A DNA stretch of 64,000 bases. Origin: Maribacter polysaccharolyticus. GTDB lineage: Bacteria; Bacteroidota; Bacteroidia; Flavobacteriales; Flavobacteriaceae. Both the position numbers and the translations under genes were made by a program. Position 1 is the first letter of the stretch, and each line of letters begins with the position of its first letter. The notes beneath the pieces were generated by a model. The model had not been told where the DNA came from. It searched no databases and saw nothing but the letters and a program-made list of their open reading frames with translations. Shown in pieces: positions 1 to 8,537 of this stretch. The stretch is from positions 1-64,000 of the forward strand of contig NZ_JARBUY010000003.1 of assembly GCF_028882255.1 (NCBI RefSeq), given 5' to 3'.

Positions 1-66
1 CAATCAGTGAGGTTAGAAACTAATTTAGTGTAAACTCTAATCTATAACTTTTGTAAACCATGTATA

Positions 67-1857
67 TTAACGAACAGATAGATGAAGGGGAGATCCAGCA
101 GGGATCACCTTTTGATCCAACACCAAATTACCATAGGCATAGGTTGTATAGGAAAGTCCATACCCAAAAGCGTATAGCGGCTCTATATGCTTGCTTTCAT
201 ACCATCGATACCCTACAAATACGCCTTCATCATATACTACATCTTGTATCGGGTCTATTATCCTATGATCTTGATCCCAGCCAGTATATAATTCGGATCC
301 AGATGGTATATAGCCATAACCTGGGGAGTCTTCGAATTTTTTCTCAATGGTGATCGGCAATTTGGCCGACGGGTTGGTTTTACCTGCAATAATCTCTGCA
401 AAAGCCCTGAAACCAAGCTGTCCCGGGTACCAATTGTACAAAAGTGCACCAACATCCTTATTCCAGGCACTCATGTTTACACCACCGCCAGAACTAACGG
501 AAACTATGGTGTTCTTATTCAACGATAAAATGTGCTGAATTTCTTGATTGATCGTGTCCGGTAGATCGAATGGTCTGTCCCAACCTTCAGAATCAAATGT
601 TCCAGTGCTGTAAATAACGTGGGTTGCCGCTTTAATCTCTTCATCTGTTGGATTATCCAAAAGAGCTACTTTATCCCCATACATCTCTTTTAGGCCATTG
701 ATCATGGTGATTTGATCATACCCTACCACTTCTGCCGCACCACCCCCAAAAGGAATTTTATCTGCATACTCACCTGTAACTAAGATGGATATTTCATCTG
801 ATGGAATAATAGGGAGCACATTCTTATTTTCTAGCAGTACGATACTTTCCCGTCCCGTCTGCAGCGCCACAGCTTCATGCGCAGCATAGTTCTTTAGGAA
901 AGAGGTGTCCTTTATTGGCCGTTCCAATAATCCCATGGCAATCTTTGTCGTAAGTACATTGGTGACCATTTTATCAATATCAGCTTCCTTTACCTTTCCT
1001 TCTTGGATAAGGGATTTAGCAGAGTAGCGTACAAAATGTTCTGGCTTTTTAGTATAATCGGGGTACTCTTGTCGTGGTTCCCCTGGCATATCCAAGTCCA
1101 GTCCGGACGCTATCACTTTTTGGGCATCCCAGACAGACCACCAATCGCTCATAACCAACCATTTAAACCCTAACTTCTCACGCAATATTCCTGTGATCAG
1201 ATCTTTATTCTGTCCTGCATACTCACCATTAACCAAGTTATAAGAAGTCATAACCGCCATGGCACCGGCATTAATACCAGCTTCGAAACCGGGTAGGTAT
1301 ATTTCATGCATTGTTCTTTCGTCCACTACCGAATTTGACGTTCTTCTTTTATAATCTGTATTGTTAGCAACAAAGTGTTTTAGTGTGGCTATCGTACCCG
1401 TACCCTGCATACCCAACACATAGTTTTCCGTTATTCTAGAGGTTAGGTAGGGGTCTTCTCCAAGGTATTCAAAGTTTCTCCCGTTTTGGGACACACGATA
1501 TATGTTTATGCCCGGCCCCAGCAATACGGCGATTTCACCAGCTCGGCATTCTTCACCAATTGATTTGGCATAGGTGCCTGCGAGCTCTGTATTCCAAGTA
1601 CTGGCAAGGGCAATGGAACATGGGAAGGCTACTGATTTTTCTAACTGGTCGTCAAGTTCCCTCCTAATGTTTACCCCCTGTGAAGCATCTGACATGTACA
1701 TGGAGGGCACATTGAACCTTTCCAAACCTTTGGTAAAAAACATATTATGACCGGCAATCATTGAAATTTTCTCATCAAGGGTCATCTGGGTAAGAATATC
1801 GATTGCCTGCTCTTTTGCTTCTTCGTATTCAATTGGTGGAACGAACGGTTTTAACAT
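67..1857 (-). CDS. Glycoside hydrolase family 3 protein, C-terminally truncated
   Basis: A 596-residue GH3 (beta-glucosidase/beta-xylosidase type) enzyme, expected to release a beta-linked terminal sugar by a retaining mechanism. The (beta/alpha)8 domain begins with the typical MTLDEKISMIAG stretch near residue 27. The nucleophile Asp lies in VMSDWWSVWDAQK, and the second alpha/beta domain ends with AFGYGLSYTTYAYG. Family members usually continue for roughly 100 residues of Fn3-like domain, but here the frame stops about 25 residues after that motif, and the bases to the window edge show no continuation in this frame. An in-frame stop lies 3 bp upstream of the ATG, so no signal peptide is possible, unlike most neighbours, which carry one. 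It could be a cytoplasmic oligosaccharide hydrolase or a decayed gene. Family assignment is firm; activity is uncertain. Confidence 0.85.
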   Translation of the reverse strand: MLKPFVPPIEYEEAKEQAIDILTQMTLDEKISMIAGHNMFFTKGLERFNVPSMYMSDASQGVNIRRELDDQLEKSVAFPCSIALASTWNTELAGTYAKSIGEECRAGEIAVLLGPGINIYRVSQNGRNFEYLGEDPYLTSRITENYVLGMQGTGTIATLKHFVANNTDYKRRTSNSVVDERTMHEIYLPGFEAGINAGAMAVMTSYNLVNGEYAGQNKDLITGILREKLGFKWLVMSDWWSVWDAQKVIASGLDLDMPGEPRQEYPDYTKKPEHFVRYSAKSLIQEGKVKEADIDKMVTNVLTTKIAMGLLERPIKDTSFLKNYAAHEAVALQTGRESIVLLENKNVLPIIPSDEISILVTGEYADKIPFGGGAAEVVGYDQITMINGLKEMYGDKVALLDNPTDEEIKAATHVIYSTGTFDSEGWDRPFDLPDTINQEIQHILSLNKNTIVSVSSGGGVNMSAWNKDVGALLYNWYPGQLGFRAFAEIIAGKTNPSAKLPITIEKKFEDSPGYGYIPSGSELYTGWDQDHRIIDPIQDVVYDEGVFVGYRWYESKHIEPLYAFGYGLSYTTYAYGNLVLDQKVIPAGSPLHLSVR

Positions 1858-1962
1858 AGCTTATCTATTTGTATTGTTTTCGTTATCTGATTCGTTGTGA
1901 GATATAATTATCTTTCTTTTTAAAATGAGTGGCTAGTTTTTCTATAAAACTACTTTTCTGGT

Positions 1963-1979
1963 GGGGTGAAATACACCCC
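1963..1979. repeat. Small inverted repeat upstream of the GH3 gene
   Basis: GGGGTG, a 5-base AAATA spacer, then CACCCC form a perfect 6-bp inverted repeat. It lies about 105 bp upstream of the GH3 start, between that gene and the broken regulator. No T-run follows on either strand, so it is not a clear terminator. It could be an operator or a chance hairpin. Confidence 0.25.
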
Positions 1980-2036
1980 CAGACTTTAATCCGCTCTTAT
2001 AATTTGTTCTGCCTAAAAACATAAGTAATATCCTTA

Positions 2037-2760
2037 CTAAGTATTGATTAAAAAGTTTTTGCGATACAACTTCATATGAATATCCTTACTGAACCTATAT
2101 AGTTGTAAAGGTATCTTTGAGACACCTGTTTGTTTCTCGTTAAGCGCAATGATGTATTTTTTACTTATCAGTTTCATTCGGAAATTACGATTGTCCAATT
2201 CAATATTCAGAATGGATTGGTATGCATCTTGTACTTCGTTAATGGTAAACCTATCTGGTACTAATTCAAACTTTATGGGTTCAGAAAGACATTTTGTTTT
2301 CAAGTCTTCCATCGCCTCGATTATTTTTTGTTAATGATCAAACCCCAAACGTGGCAATTCCTTTACTGAAAACCAATTAGCCTGGTATGGATTATTTTTT
2401 TATAGCTACTTCTTCGATTTTCAATAAAAAGTAATACGCACCAGTTATGGTCCTTTGATTATATTTTTCATTGTTTATCCCTAACAGGTCTTTATCCCCC
2501 GTTCGCCTATCTTGGTCTCCAAAAGCTTTAAACCGTTGTTTGTATAGATTTGTCAATCCCCTCAGTTCCTTCAAGCCGCTGGTCACAGTTTCGTCCAAAG
2601 TTTCATTCCCATACATATGATAACCCGTTATCACATGGTCGTCTACCAAAACCGCTACCTTGTTTTGAGACTACAAATACCTCCTACTCAATAAAAACAT
2701 TCAGGGACTTTGATTTTGTGTCATATCCTAACACTACGCAGTCTACCGATATATTTTGAA
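2037..2760 (-). pseudogene. Broken NUDIX/NrtR-type transcriptional regulator
   Basis: Three minus-strand pieces together match a Bacteroidota NUDIX-domain regulator (NrtR/AraR-like, usually about 230-250 residues) that controls sugar genes. The N-terminal piece (about 2760-2690) reads SVDCVVLGYDT and then meets a TAG. The middle piece (2649-2392) has the NUDIX-like region with LDETVTSGLKELRGL and KAFGDQDRR, and also ends in a stop. The C-terminal winged-helix piece (2390-2037) includes WFSVKELPRLGFDH, an in-frame TAA, then KFELVPDRFTINEVQ and a LYRF motif. At least two stops and two frame changes separate the pieces, so no full-length protein can be made. No clear ATG for the N-terminus was found. 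It probably once regulated the GH3 gene or neighbouring sugar genes. Confidence 0.8.
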
Positions 2761-3456
2761 TTTTCCAATTCAACACCTTGAAATTAAATCTAGCTAAAAT
2801 AAAAAATAAATCGTTTCAAAAGATTTATATGACTATTAAATGTTATTTAAACGTTTGAAATGACAACTACATGATACATGTAAAAACCCCATTTAAAACG
2901 AAAATATAACGTATATTAAATTTTAAGATTATTAAAATACCAAACATTAAACGTAAATAAGACGTTAATAAACCAACCATTTATAAGAATGATTTTACTT
3001 CCGAACTAATTTCTTGAAAACATACGCTGGCAAGAGAAGAACCTAAGCAGATGAATGACCATGATCAATAGTGTAGGAAGTCTAGTGGAACACGAAAGAT
3101 TTCTTAAGGATTGTCTGAAGATGACTGAGGGTATTTATTAGAAACCGTTTAGCCATAGGTTTATGGCATTGACTAGGCATGATCAATATTTTATGGAATA
3201 AAAAACACGGACAGCAAAGTGTGAAAATAAAAACCCCTTAAAATCACGGATTATAAGGGGTTTTAAGTGGTACAAAAATGGGTAAGGCTACCATTGAAAA
3301 TGAGGGGAATTTGTATCGAGAACAAGAATTATGGTTAAAAAAGATTCTCTATACAATTTTTCGTACCTCAAAATCACTCGAACTGACGGCCATTGAATTA
3401 TACAATTCAAAATGCACAACGGGTTTGTTTAATTAAATAGGTGTATTCATAATAAG
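2761..3456. other. AT-rich gene-free stretch at the decayed PUL edge
   Basis: About 700 bases without a supportable gene. The first part (about 2770-3000) is strongly AT-rich with scattered homopolymers. The part from 3000 to 3220 gives only short frames interrupted by stops in all six readings and may be old coding remnants, but no family could be named. The one clear structure is the hairpin at 3229-3264. Confidence 0.5.
3229..3264. terminator. Symmetric hairpin with A- and T-tracts, bidirectional terminator-like
   Basis: AAAACCCCTTA (3230-3240) pairs perfectly with TAAGGGGTTTT (3254-3264) around a 13-base loop. The stem is 11 bp with the T-run inside its 3' arm on either strand, as in bidirectional intrinsic terminators. 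It lies about 190 bp downstream of the last beta-helix gene of the PUL, a fitting place for the end of the long minus-strand transcript. Confidence 0.6.
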
Positions 3457-5661
3457 TTACTTCTTCGTATTGATTAAACCTATCTTTGATAAATCGATTG
3501 GAACAATCCCCATTTCTATGGCGGGAGATCCCGTTTTGAACCTAAAATCACCATTTTCAGGATCTACAAACATAGGATCTACGGATAAACTATTCATATC
3601 CACACCATTTTTTTGATTCTTTTTAATGAGTTCTACCCCTTTATCGATATCCGGTTTACAGAAATATATATTATAATCGGTATCCGCATCCATCGCTCGG
3701 GCAAGCGATCTTCCCCTGCGATCTTCGGAACTACCTTCCTTTCCTGGAGGCAACTCATCTATGAATGTGTCCGATGCGGATAATGAATAGAAAATATTCC
3801 TTTTAATAGTGCCCCCAGTCAAAGGTCCTTCCCTAACCGATAAAAAATAACCACGGGGAGGTGCAATGATATCGGCAACGACGTTATTTTCCACTTTGTT
3901 ATCCAGTTTGGTAAGAATACCTTGTGAGGTCGCCTTATAAATCAGGTTTTCGGTTATATACGTTCCCGTTTGACCTCCATCGGTACGAATGGCGGCCTGC
4001 ATGATCATGTCGGCCATCATATGGTGGATATAATTACGACGAATATGGTTACCCTTACCGGAACCACGAATATAAATGGCATTACCATCCCCTAGTCGCT
4101 GCATTGCATGATGGATTTCATTGTATTCAACAATATTGTCTTTGGTATGTAAATAAGGCAATACGTCCTCCAATGAAATATCATCAGTGAATTCTGGGAC
4201 TTCATTACGACGAATGGTTCGTGTCAATTCCCGTCCATTGGGATTCTTTTTGAAGAAATCGGTCATACAACCCGATAGGATGATCGCCGTATAATCGGTA
4301 TGGTGGATGAGATTGTTCGCAATACGATTTTCCCCGCTCTGCCATAGAAAAATCCCAGGGGAATGCCAATAAATCTTACCTATATCATGAATTTCGTTAT
4401 TATAAACCAAATTCCTTTTATTCACATCCTTGGTTCCTGGCCCATACCCACAAATAAGAATACCGGCACCTCCCATATGTTCTATATGGTTACCGGAAAT
4501 CTTATTATCCATACCATGTAAATCCACACGTATGGCCCCACTACCGCTATCAAGAAAATGGCATTGTTCAATAACACAATTTTCGGTTCCCCTGAAACGG
4601 ACCAAGGCGTTATCCTTATCGAACATATCCCAATCGTGTTGTAAGCCGGCATCGTCTTTGGTCAAGGTGTATCGCTCCCCATGTTTAAAGGTTAGCCCAC
4701 GAAAATGAAGATTACGAACCGGAACATCCTTAGGGCCTTTTTTATCGATATCCCCTTCTACACGGATAAATTCCAAAAGTCGTGGTGCCCATACCGCTGA
4801 CTTATTACGTGGCCAAAGGTAAACTTTACCTGCTTTTGTGTTCAACACCCATTCACCCGGTTTATCAAGTTCCTCGATTACATTCTCTACCCAAATATTT
4901 TTGGTTTCTTTGAGAAAATGCAACACATTCATGGCATAGGTTGCATCAATTGACGTTTTGACCGTTTGTTCGCTTGCATTGAAAGATTCTACCGGAAGCA
5001 TATTGGTTATCCAGGCATGATGTGGCCGTACTTTGATTTCCGCATCTTCCATATTCGTATAATTCTTGAAAGCCTCATCCGGAAAATGGAGTCTACTTTT
5101 GCTGTTTGTTTTTTCTTCTGCAATAAAACCTTCCGATTGTGCCCGAGGAAGCATACCTTCTGCATCATAGAGCGTTAAAAACCGATCGGATACATTGGCT
5201 TCCCAAACCTTTCCGTCCGCTACATCGGGTAAGCCGGGGAGTTTACCTGTCACTTTTTCCCACCCTGTTATTTCCTTTCCTGAACTGAACACAGGTATTT
5301 CACCTGGGTAAGCGGCATACGTAATAGTTGATTCCCCCTTTCCTGAATCCTCCAAACCAAACACCACCGTTTTCTCCAACGTATAAATCCCTTCCCGTAT
5401 AAAAACCACAATGTCATCCGATGTGTTCTTTTTTAAGTCCCGTACGGCATCCCGGGCGCGTTCCAAAGTTGCGAATGGACCATCCGTACCTGCCGAATTG
5501 GGGTTTTCCAATGTTCCGGACCAATCGTCCGACCCTTGGGTCGATACGTAAAAATCAGCCTTTAATTCAGGTTCTTTTTTGTAATCAATACTTCTACATC
5601 CCAATATTAGGGTCAAAATGATAATCAATGGTAATTTCATGTGCTTATTTGTCTTTAACAT
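3457..5661 (-). CDS. Right-handed parallel beta-helix lipoprotein (GH141-like)
   Basis: A 734-residue secreted lipoprotein. The signal has the lipobox LILGC (Cys 22 from this start). A second ATG at 5640 gives a shorter n-region and is an equally plausible start; the first ATG directly follows the stop of the gene upstream (TAA-ATG). After DFYVSTQGSDDWSGTLENP the protein reads as a chain of short beta-strand repeats rich in N, G and I (residues about 320-640), with phrases such as IEQCHFLDSGSGAIRVD and LIHHTDYTAIILSG typical of pectate-lyase-like beta-helices. This N-terminal block and length fit GH141, which includes an alpha-L-fucosidase acting on pectin RG-II and a xylanase. In this context an exo-acting enzyme on a fucose-containing side chain is inferred. 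Last gene of the PUL transcript. The fold is firm; the family number is tentative. Confidence 0.75.
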   Translation of the reverse strand: MLKTNKHMKLPLIIILTLILGCRSIDYKKEPELKADFYVSTQGSDDWSGTLENPNSAGTDGPFATLERARDAVRDLKKNTSDDIVVFIREGIYTLEKTVVFGLEDSGKGESTITYAAYPGEIPVFSSGKEITGWEKVTGKLPGLPDVADGKVWEANVSDRFLTLYDAEGMLPRAQSEGFIAEEKTNSKSRLHFPDEAFKNYTNMEDAEIKVRPHHAWITNMLPVESFNASEQTVKTSIDATYAMNVLHFLKETKNIWVENVIEELDKPGEWVLNTKAGKVYLWPRNKSAVWAPRLLEFIRVEGDIDKKGPKDVPVRNLHFRGLTFKHGERYTLTKDDAGLQHDWDMFDKDNALVRFRGTENCVIEQCHFLDSGSGAIRVDLHGMDNKISGNHIEHMGGAGILICGYGPGTKDVNKRNLVYNNEIHDIGKIYWHSPGIFLWQSGENRIANNLIHHTDYTAIILSGCMTDFFKKNPNGRELTRTIRRNEVPEFTDDISLEDVLPYLHTKDNIVEYNEIHHAMQRLGDGNAIYIRGSGKGNHIRRNYIHHMMADMIMQAAIRTDGGQTGTYITENLIYKATSQGILTKLDNKVENNVVADIIAPPRGYFLSVREGPLTGGTIKRNIFYSLSASDTFIDELPPGKEGSSEDRRGRSLARAMDADTDYNIYFCKPDIDKGVELIKKNQKNGVDMNSLSVDPMFVDPENGDFRFKTGSPAIEMGIVPIDLSKIGLINTKK

Positions 5662-6855
5662 TTATATCCAAGTAATTTTAGCCTGTCTGCTTTCCGTATC
5701 TACCCAAACACTGGCATGTTCAAACTCCCGGGTGAACTCCCAACCTTCAGGCTTTATTCTTTTGTAAGCTCCTTTAGGTTTTCCCAATGGCTTTTGCAAC
5801 CCTGGATAATCTACTAGGGCGCCATCTGCCAATCCCCATCCCCAGCTATACATAAAATAGGAATAAGGCTGTGCGCCGATCAAGAAGCAAGCCAAAGCAT
5901 ATTCCAATTTTTCCTGTGAGATCTTTGGCATCACCTTATACTTTTCCTCCTGGGTCATACTGCGAAGAAATCGTCGATTGTGCCCCTCAACACCTAGGCG
6001 AAATACGGAAATTTTACCCGCTTTGGCATTTCTGAGCATATTATCCCAATCGGAAAGCAGCTTTTCTTTATTGTAATGAACAGCGCTATAATTTTCAAAC
6101 ATTATGGCATCACTTACTGGGTAAACAAATTTCGCATTATCATCGCATGCATTATTGGCCAATAGTATTTTATCGTCCCCCAACGCTTTTTTAAGACCGG
6201 CCATCATTTCCCCCATGGCTATTTCAATATCATTTTTTTTATCTTTCCTTAAATTGACGTTGCCGTGCATTTGATCAATGAAGGCCCCATCACTACCCGA
6301 TTCCCTAACACCTTTAGCTACTGTTTCAACCCACCAATCGCGGAACTCGGGATTTAATACATCAAAAAGAAAAGCGGTGTGTTTTTCCGCCAATTTCCCG
6401 GTTTTAGGATTTTTAAGCAGGAAGTTTCTAAGGTTCTCGGATGCATCAATATTCTCTTTTGTAAAATCTTTACTATAAGAGGTGTAAGGCCATGCCAATG
6501 CTGCATTGAAATAAAACAGGATTTTCATATCGGGCTTTTTATCCTTAAAAGCCGCTACCTCATGTTTAGCTCCCAATTCGGCGGCTCCTAAAGTACCATA
6601 TCCATGAGATTTTTCAATACATAAGAATGCCGTACGTTTTGCAATGAATTCAACTTCTTCAGGATGTAGCACCCTTTCTTTATCACCGAACATAAAGTAC
6701 AAGGGCGTGGTCTCCCAACTAAATTTCGGAAAGAGATCCTTTGATTTAAAGATACTACCGTCACTAATGACCAAAGATCGATCCCCGCTTTCCTTTTCCT
6801 GTGCTTGAAACGCACTTACTGAAATAAGCAATAGATATAGAAATGTTTTTTTCAT
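5662..6855 (-). CDS. Secreted TIM-barrel putative glycoside hydrolase
   Basis: A 397-residue protein with a signal peptide (MKKTFLYLLLISVSAFQAQ). It resembles the putative glycoside hydrolase proteins of the GHL type (hypothetical glycosyl hydrolase domains). Barrel-strand motifs are FLCIEKSHGYG (about 77-87), KILFYFNAAL (111-120), GAFIDQMHGN (190-199), KILLANNA (229-236), AIMFENYS (250-257) and SVFRLGVEGH (283-292). Asp194, Glu254 and Glu290 sit at strand ends, where a retaining glycosidase would hold its catalytic pair. It lies 10 bp after a GH43 gene and directly abuts the following beta-helix gene, so it is cotranscribed with the PUL. No numbered CAZy family was recognised with certainty. 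It could be the endo-acting enzyme that the rest of the locus seems to lack; that is inference. Confidence 0.6.
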   Translation of the reverse strand: MKKTFLYLLLISVSAFQAQEKESGDRSLVISDGSIFKSKDLFPKFSWETTPLYFMFGDKERVLHPEEVEFIAKRTAFLCIEKSHGYGTLGAAELGAKHEVAAFKDKKPDMKILFYFNAALAWPYTSYSKDFTKENIDASENLRNFLLKNPKTGKLAEKHTAFLFDVLNPEFRDWWVETVAKGVRESGSDGAFIDQMHGNVNLRKDKKNDIEIAMGEMMAGLKKALGDDKILLANNACDDNAKFVYPVSDAIMFENYSAVHYNKEKLLSDWDNMLRNAKAGKISVFRLGVEGHNRRFLRSMTQEEKYKVMPKISQEKLEYALACFLIGAQPYSYFMYSWGWGLADGALVDYPGLQKPLGKPKGAYKRIKPEGWEFTREFEHASVWVDTESRQAKITWI

Positions 6856-6865
6856 TCGTCTACTT

Positions 6866-8506
6866 TTATGGTTTCACTTTTAAAACGACGTTGTCCCAAT
6901 AAGCAGTTCCATTGAAATCATCTGAAATCAGACAACGCAACTCTATTTTGGAGAGATCACCACTATTAAAATCCCCTTTGAATTTCACCCACTTACCGGT
7001 TTTGGCATTTGGATCCAGTTCAAATTTACAGCTGTCATCAAAGCTACCGTTGGTATCAAAAATCACCTTCCCTATAGTACCGGAATCAACTTTCATCTGC
7101 ACACTAAGTTCATAGTTCGTATTTGGGGTCAGTTCAACATTTTGAGCGATCGGTTTTGCATCTCCGTTTCCTTTATATTGCATGGCATTATAGCCTTTCG
7201 TCGTATTATCCAAGGAGCTCTTATATACTTTTGAAGTACGACTTATCCAATTTTTGATCTGCTCTTGGGTGGCAAGTTCAAAAGATGCATTTTTCACCAG
7301 GTTTTCAACGATATATTTTGAAACTTTTATCGATTTGATGGCATCCGTGCAACCAATGGCATTCAAATCGATCCCATCTTCTTCAAACACCCATGATTTC
7401 CCCTTAAATTCATCTTTTTCGAAAACTTCAACCCGATATCCTTCCGGAACCTGGATAGATGCCATTGCATGGGACAGAATACCTAGTTTTCCCAAATCAT
7501 CCTGCTTATAATCGCCTACAGCCAATGTGCCCATCATACCATTGAAATTGATATCCTTATGAACAGTCGGTAATTGCACACCTAACGTTTGCTCTACCAT
7601 TTTAATGGTGCCATCCTCATTAAAATAAATGGGGTCGAAGCAAATGGAACGGTTGGGTCCTATACCACCCGATAGATTGCCATTGTGATAAAATAAATAC
7701 CACTGCCCTTTGTATTCCACTACAGAGCCATGGGTCGTAATCACATCCGTACTATTCAGGAAGACTTCGTTATTTTCCCAAGGTCCTAACGGATTTTTAC
7801 CCATTGCATAGCGCATTTTGTTGAATTTTGGAAAATCATCCGGGTAAATCAAATAATATATATCGTTACGTTTGAATACAAAAGGCCCTTCCCGAAAACC
7901 ATCAAGACCTGTTTGCTTGATGAGTTCACCGTCTAGTTCTGTCATGTTTTCCTTGAGCTTAACACCGTAACACTGGTTATGTCCTGCTATATATAAATAA
8001 GCCTTATTGTCGTCATCGATAAAAACGCAAGGATCGATAAACGCCTCCAGTCCTTCGATATAGCCTTGCTCTTTAAAATCCGAAGCCGGTTTGGTGCTGG
8101 TAGCAACCCCTATCTTCCAGGTTTTTTTGAAATCGGTTCCACTTGGATGCGGAAAATAGTAATAATACACTCCATCCTTATAGGCACAATCCGGGGCCCA
8201 CATAAAACCGCCTTCCTTACGTCCCCACGCTACTTGATCCGAATTGAGAATTTCTCCATGGTCTTTCCATGTTATCATATCTTCAGTTGAGAACACATGA
8301 TAACCATCCATGGTTTTATAGCCTCTTGGTGGTGCGTTATCCGTTGAAGGATACACATACAAACGACCATCTTCCCAAACATGTGCAGACGGATCTGCCG
8401 TAAACATATGACTAACGAATGGGTTGGAACGTCTTTCCTGGGCATTACTGTAAAATGCTCCGAAAATTATTATTGTTATGTATAAATTGATATAATTCAA
8501 TTTCAT
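6866..8506 (-). CDS. GH43 five-bladed beta-propeller hydrolase with C-terminal CBM-like domain
   Basis: A 546-residue secreted enzyme (signal peptide to about residue 22, cut near NAQ). The GH43 catalytic triad is visible: base Asp38 in FTADPSAHVW, modulating Asp158 in AFIDPCVFIDDD, and acid Glu206 in FREGPFVFKR. Family members remove arabinofuranose, xylose or galactofuranose residues by inversion. Residues about 410-546 (from NLVKNASFELA to YWDNVVLKV) look like a CBM4/9-type jelly-roll carbohydrate-binding domain, preceded by a segment around 360-405 (EDGIDLNAIGCTDAIKSIKV) that resembles a beta/gamma-crystallin repeat. It sits between the PDZ beta-helix gene and the TIM-barrel gene with gaps of 31 and 10 bp. 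It probably removes a side-chain pentose or galactofuranose from the algal glycan; the sugar is not shown by the sequence. Confidence 0.85.
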   Translation of the reverse strand: MKLNYINLYITIIIFGAFYSNAQERRSNPFVSHMFTADPSAHVWEDGRLYVYPSTDNAPPRGYKTMDGYHVFSTEDMITWKDHGEILNSDQVAWGRKEGGFMWAPDCAYKDGVYYYYFPHPSGTDFKKTWKIGVATSTKPASDFKEQGYIEGLEAFIDPCVFIDDDNKAYLYIAGHNQCYGVKLKENMTELDGELIKQTGLDGFREGPFVFKRNDIYYLIYPDDFPKFNKMRYAMGKNPLGPWENNEVFLNSTDVITTHGSVVEYKGQWYLFYHNGNLSGGIGPNRSICFDPIYFNEDGTIKMVEQTLGVQLPTVHKDINFNGMMGTLAVGDYKQDDLGKLGILSHAMASIQVPEGYRVEVFEKDEFKGKSWVFEEDGIDLNAIGCTDAIKSIKVSKYIVENLVKNASFELATQEQIKNWISRTSKVYKSSLDNTTKGYNAMQYKGNGDAKPIAQNVELTPNTNYELSVQMKVDSGTIGKVIFDTNGSFDDSCKFELDPNAKTGKWVKFKGDFNSGDLSKIELRCLISDDFNGTAYWDNVVLKVKP

Positions 8507-8537
8507 AATGCCTTTGTTTTCAGGGCTATACCCAGAA

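Noticed and set aside
3000-3220. Possible transposase or recombinase remnant
   Set aside because: Short translated pieces are interrupted by stops in every frame and match no family that I can name.
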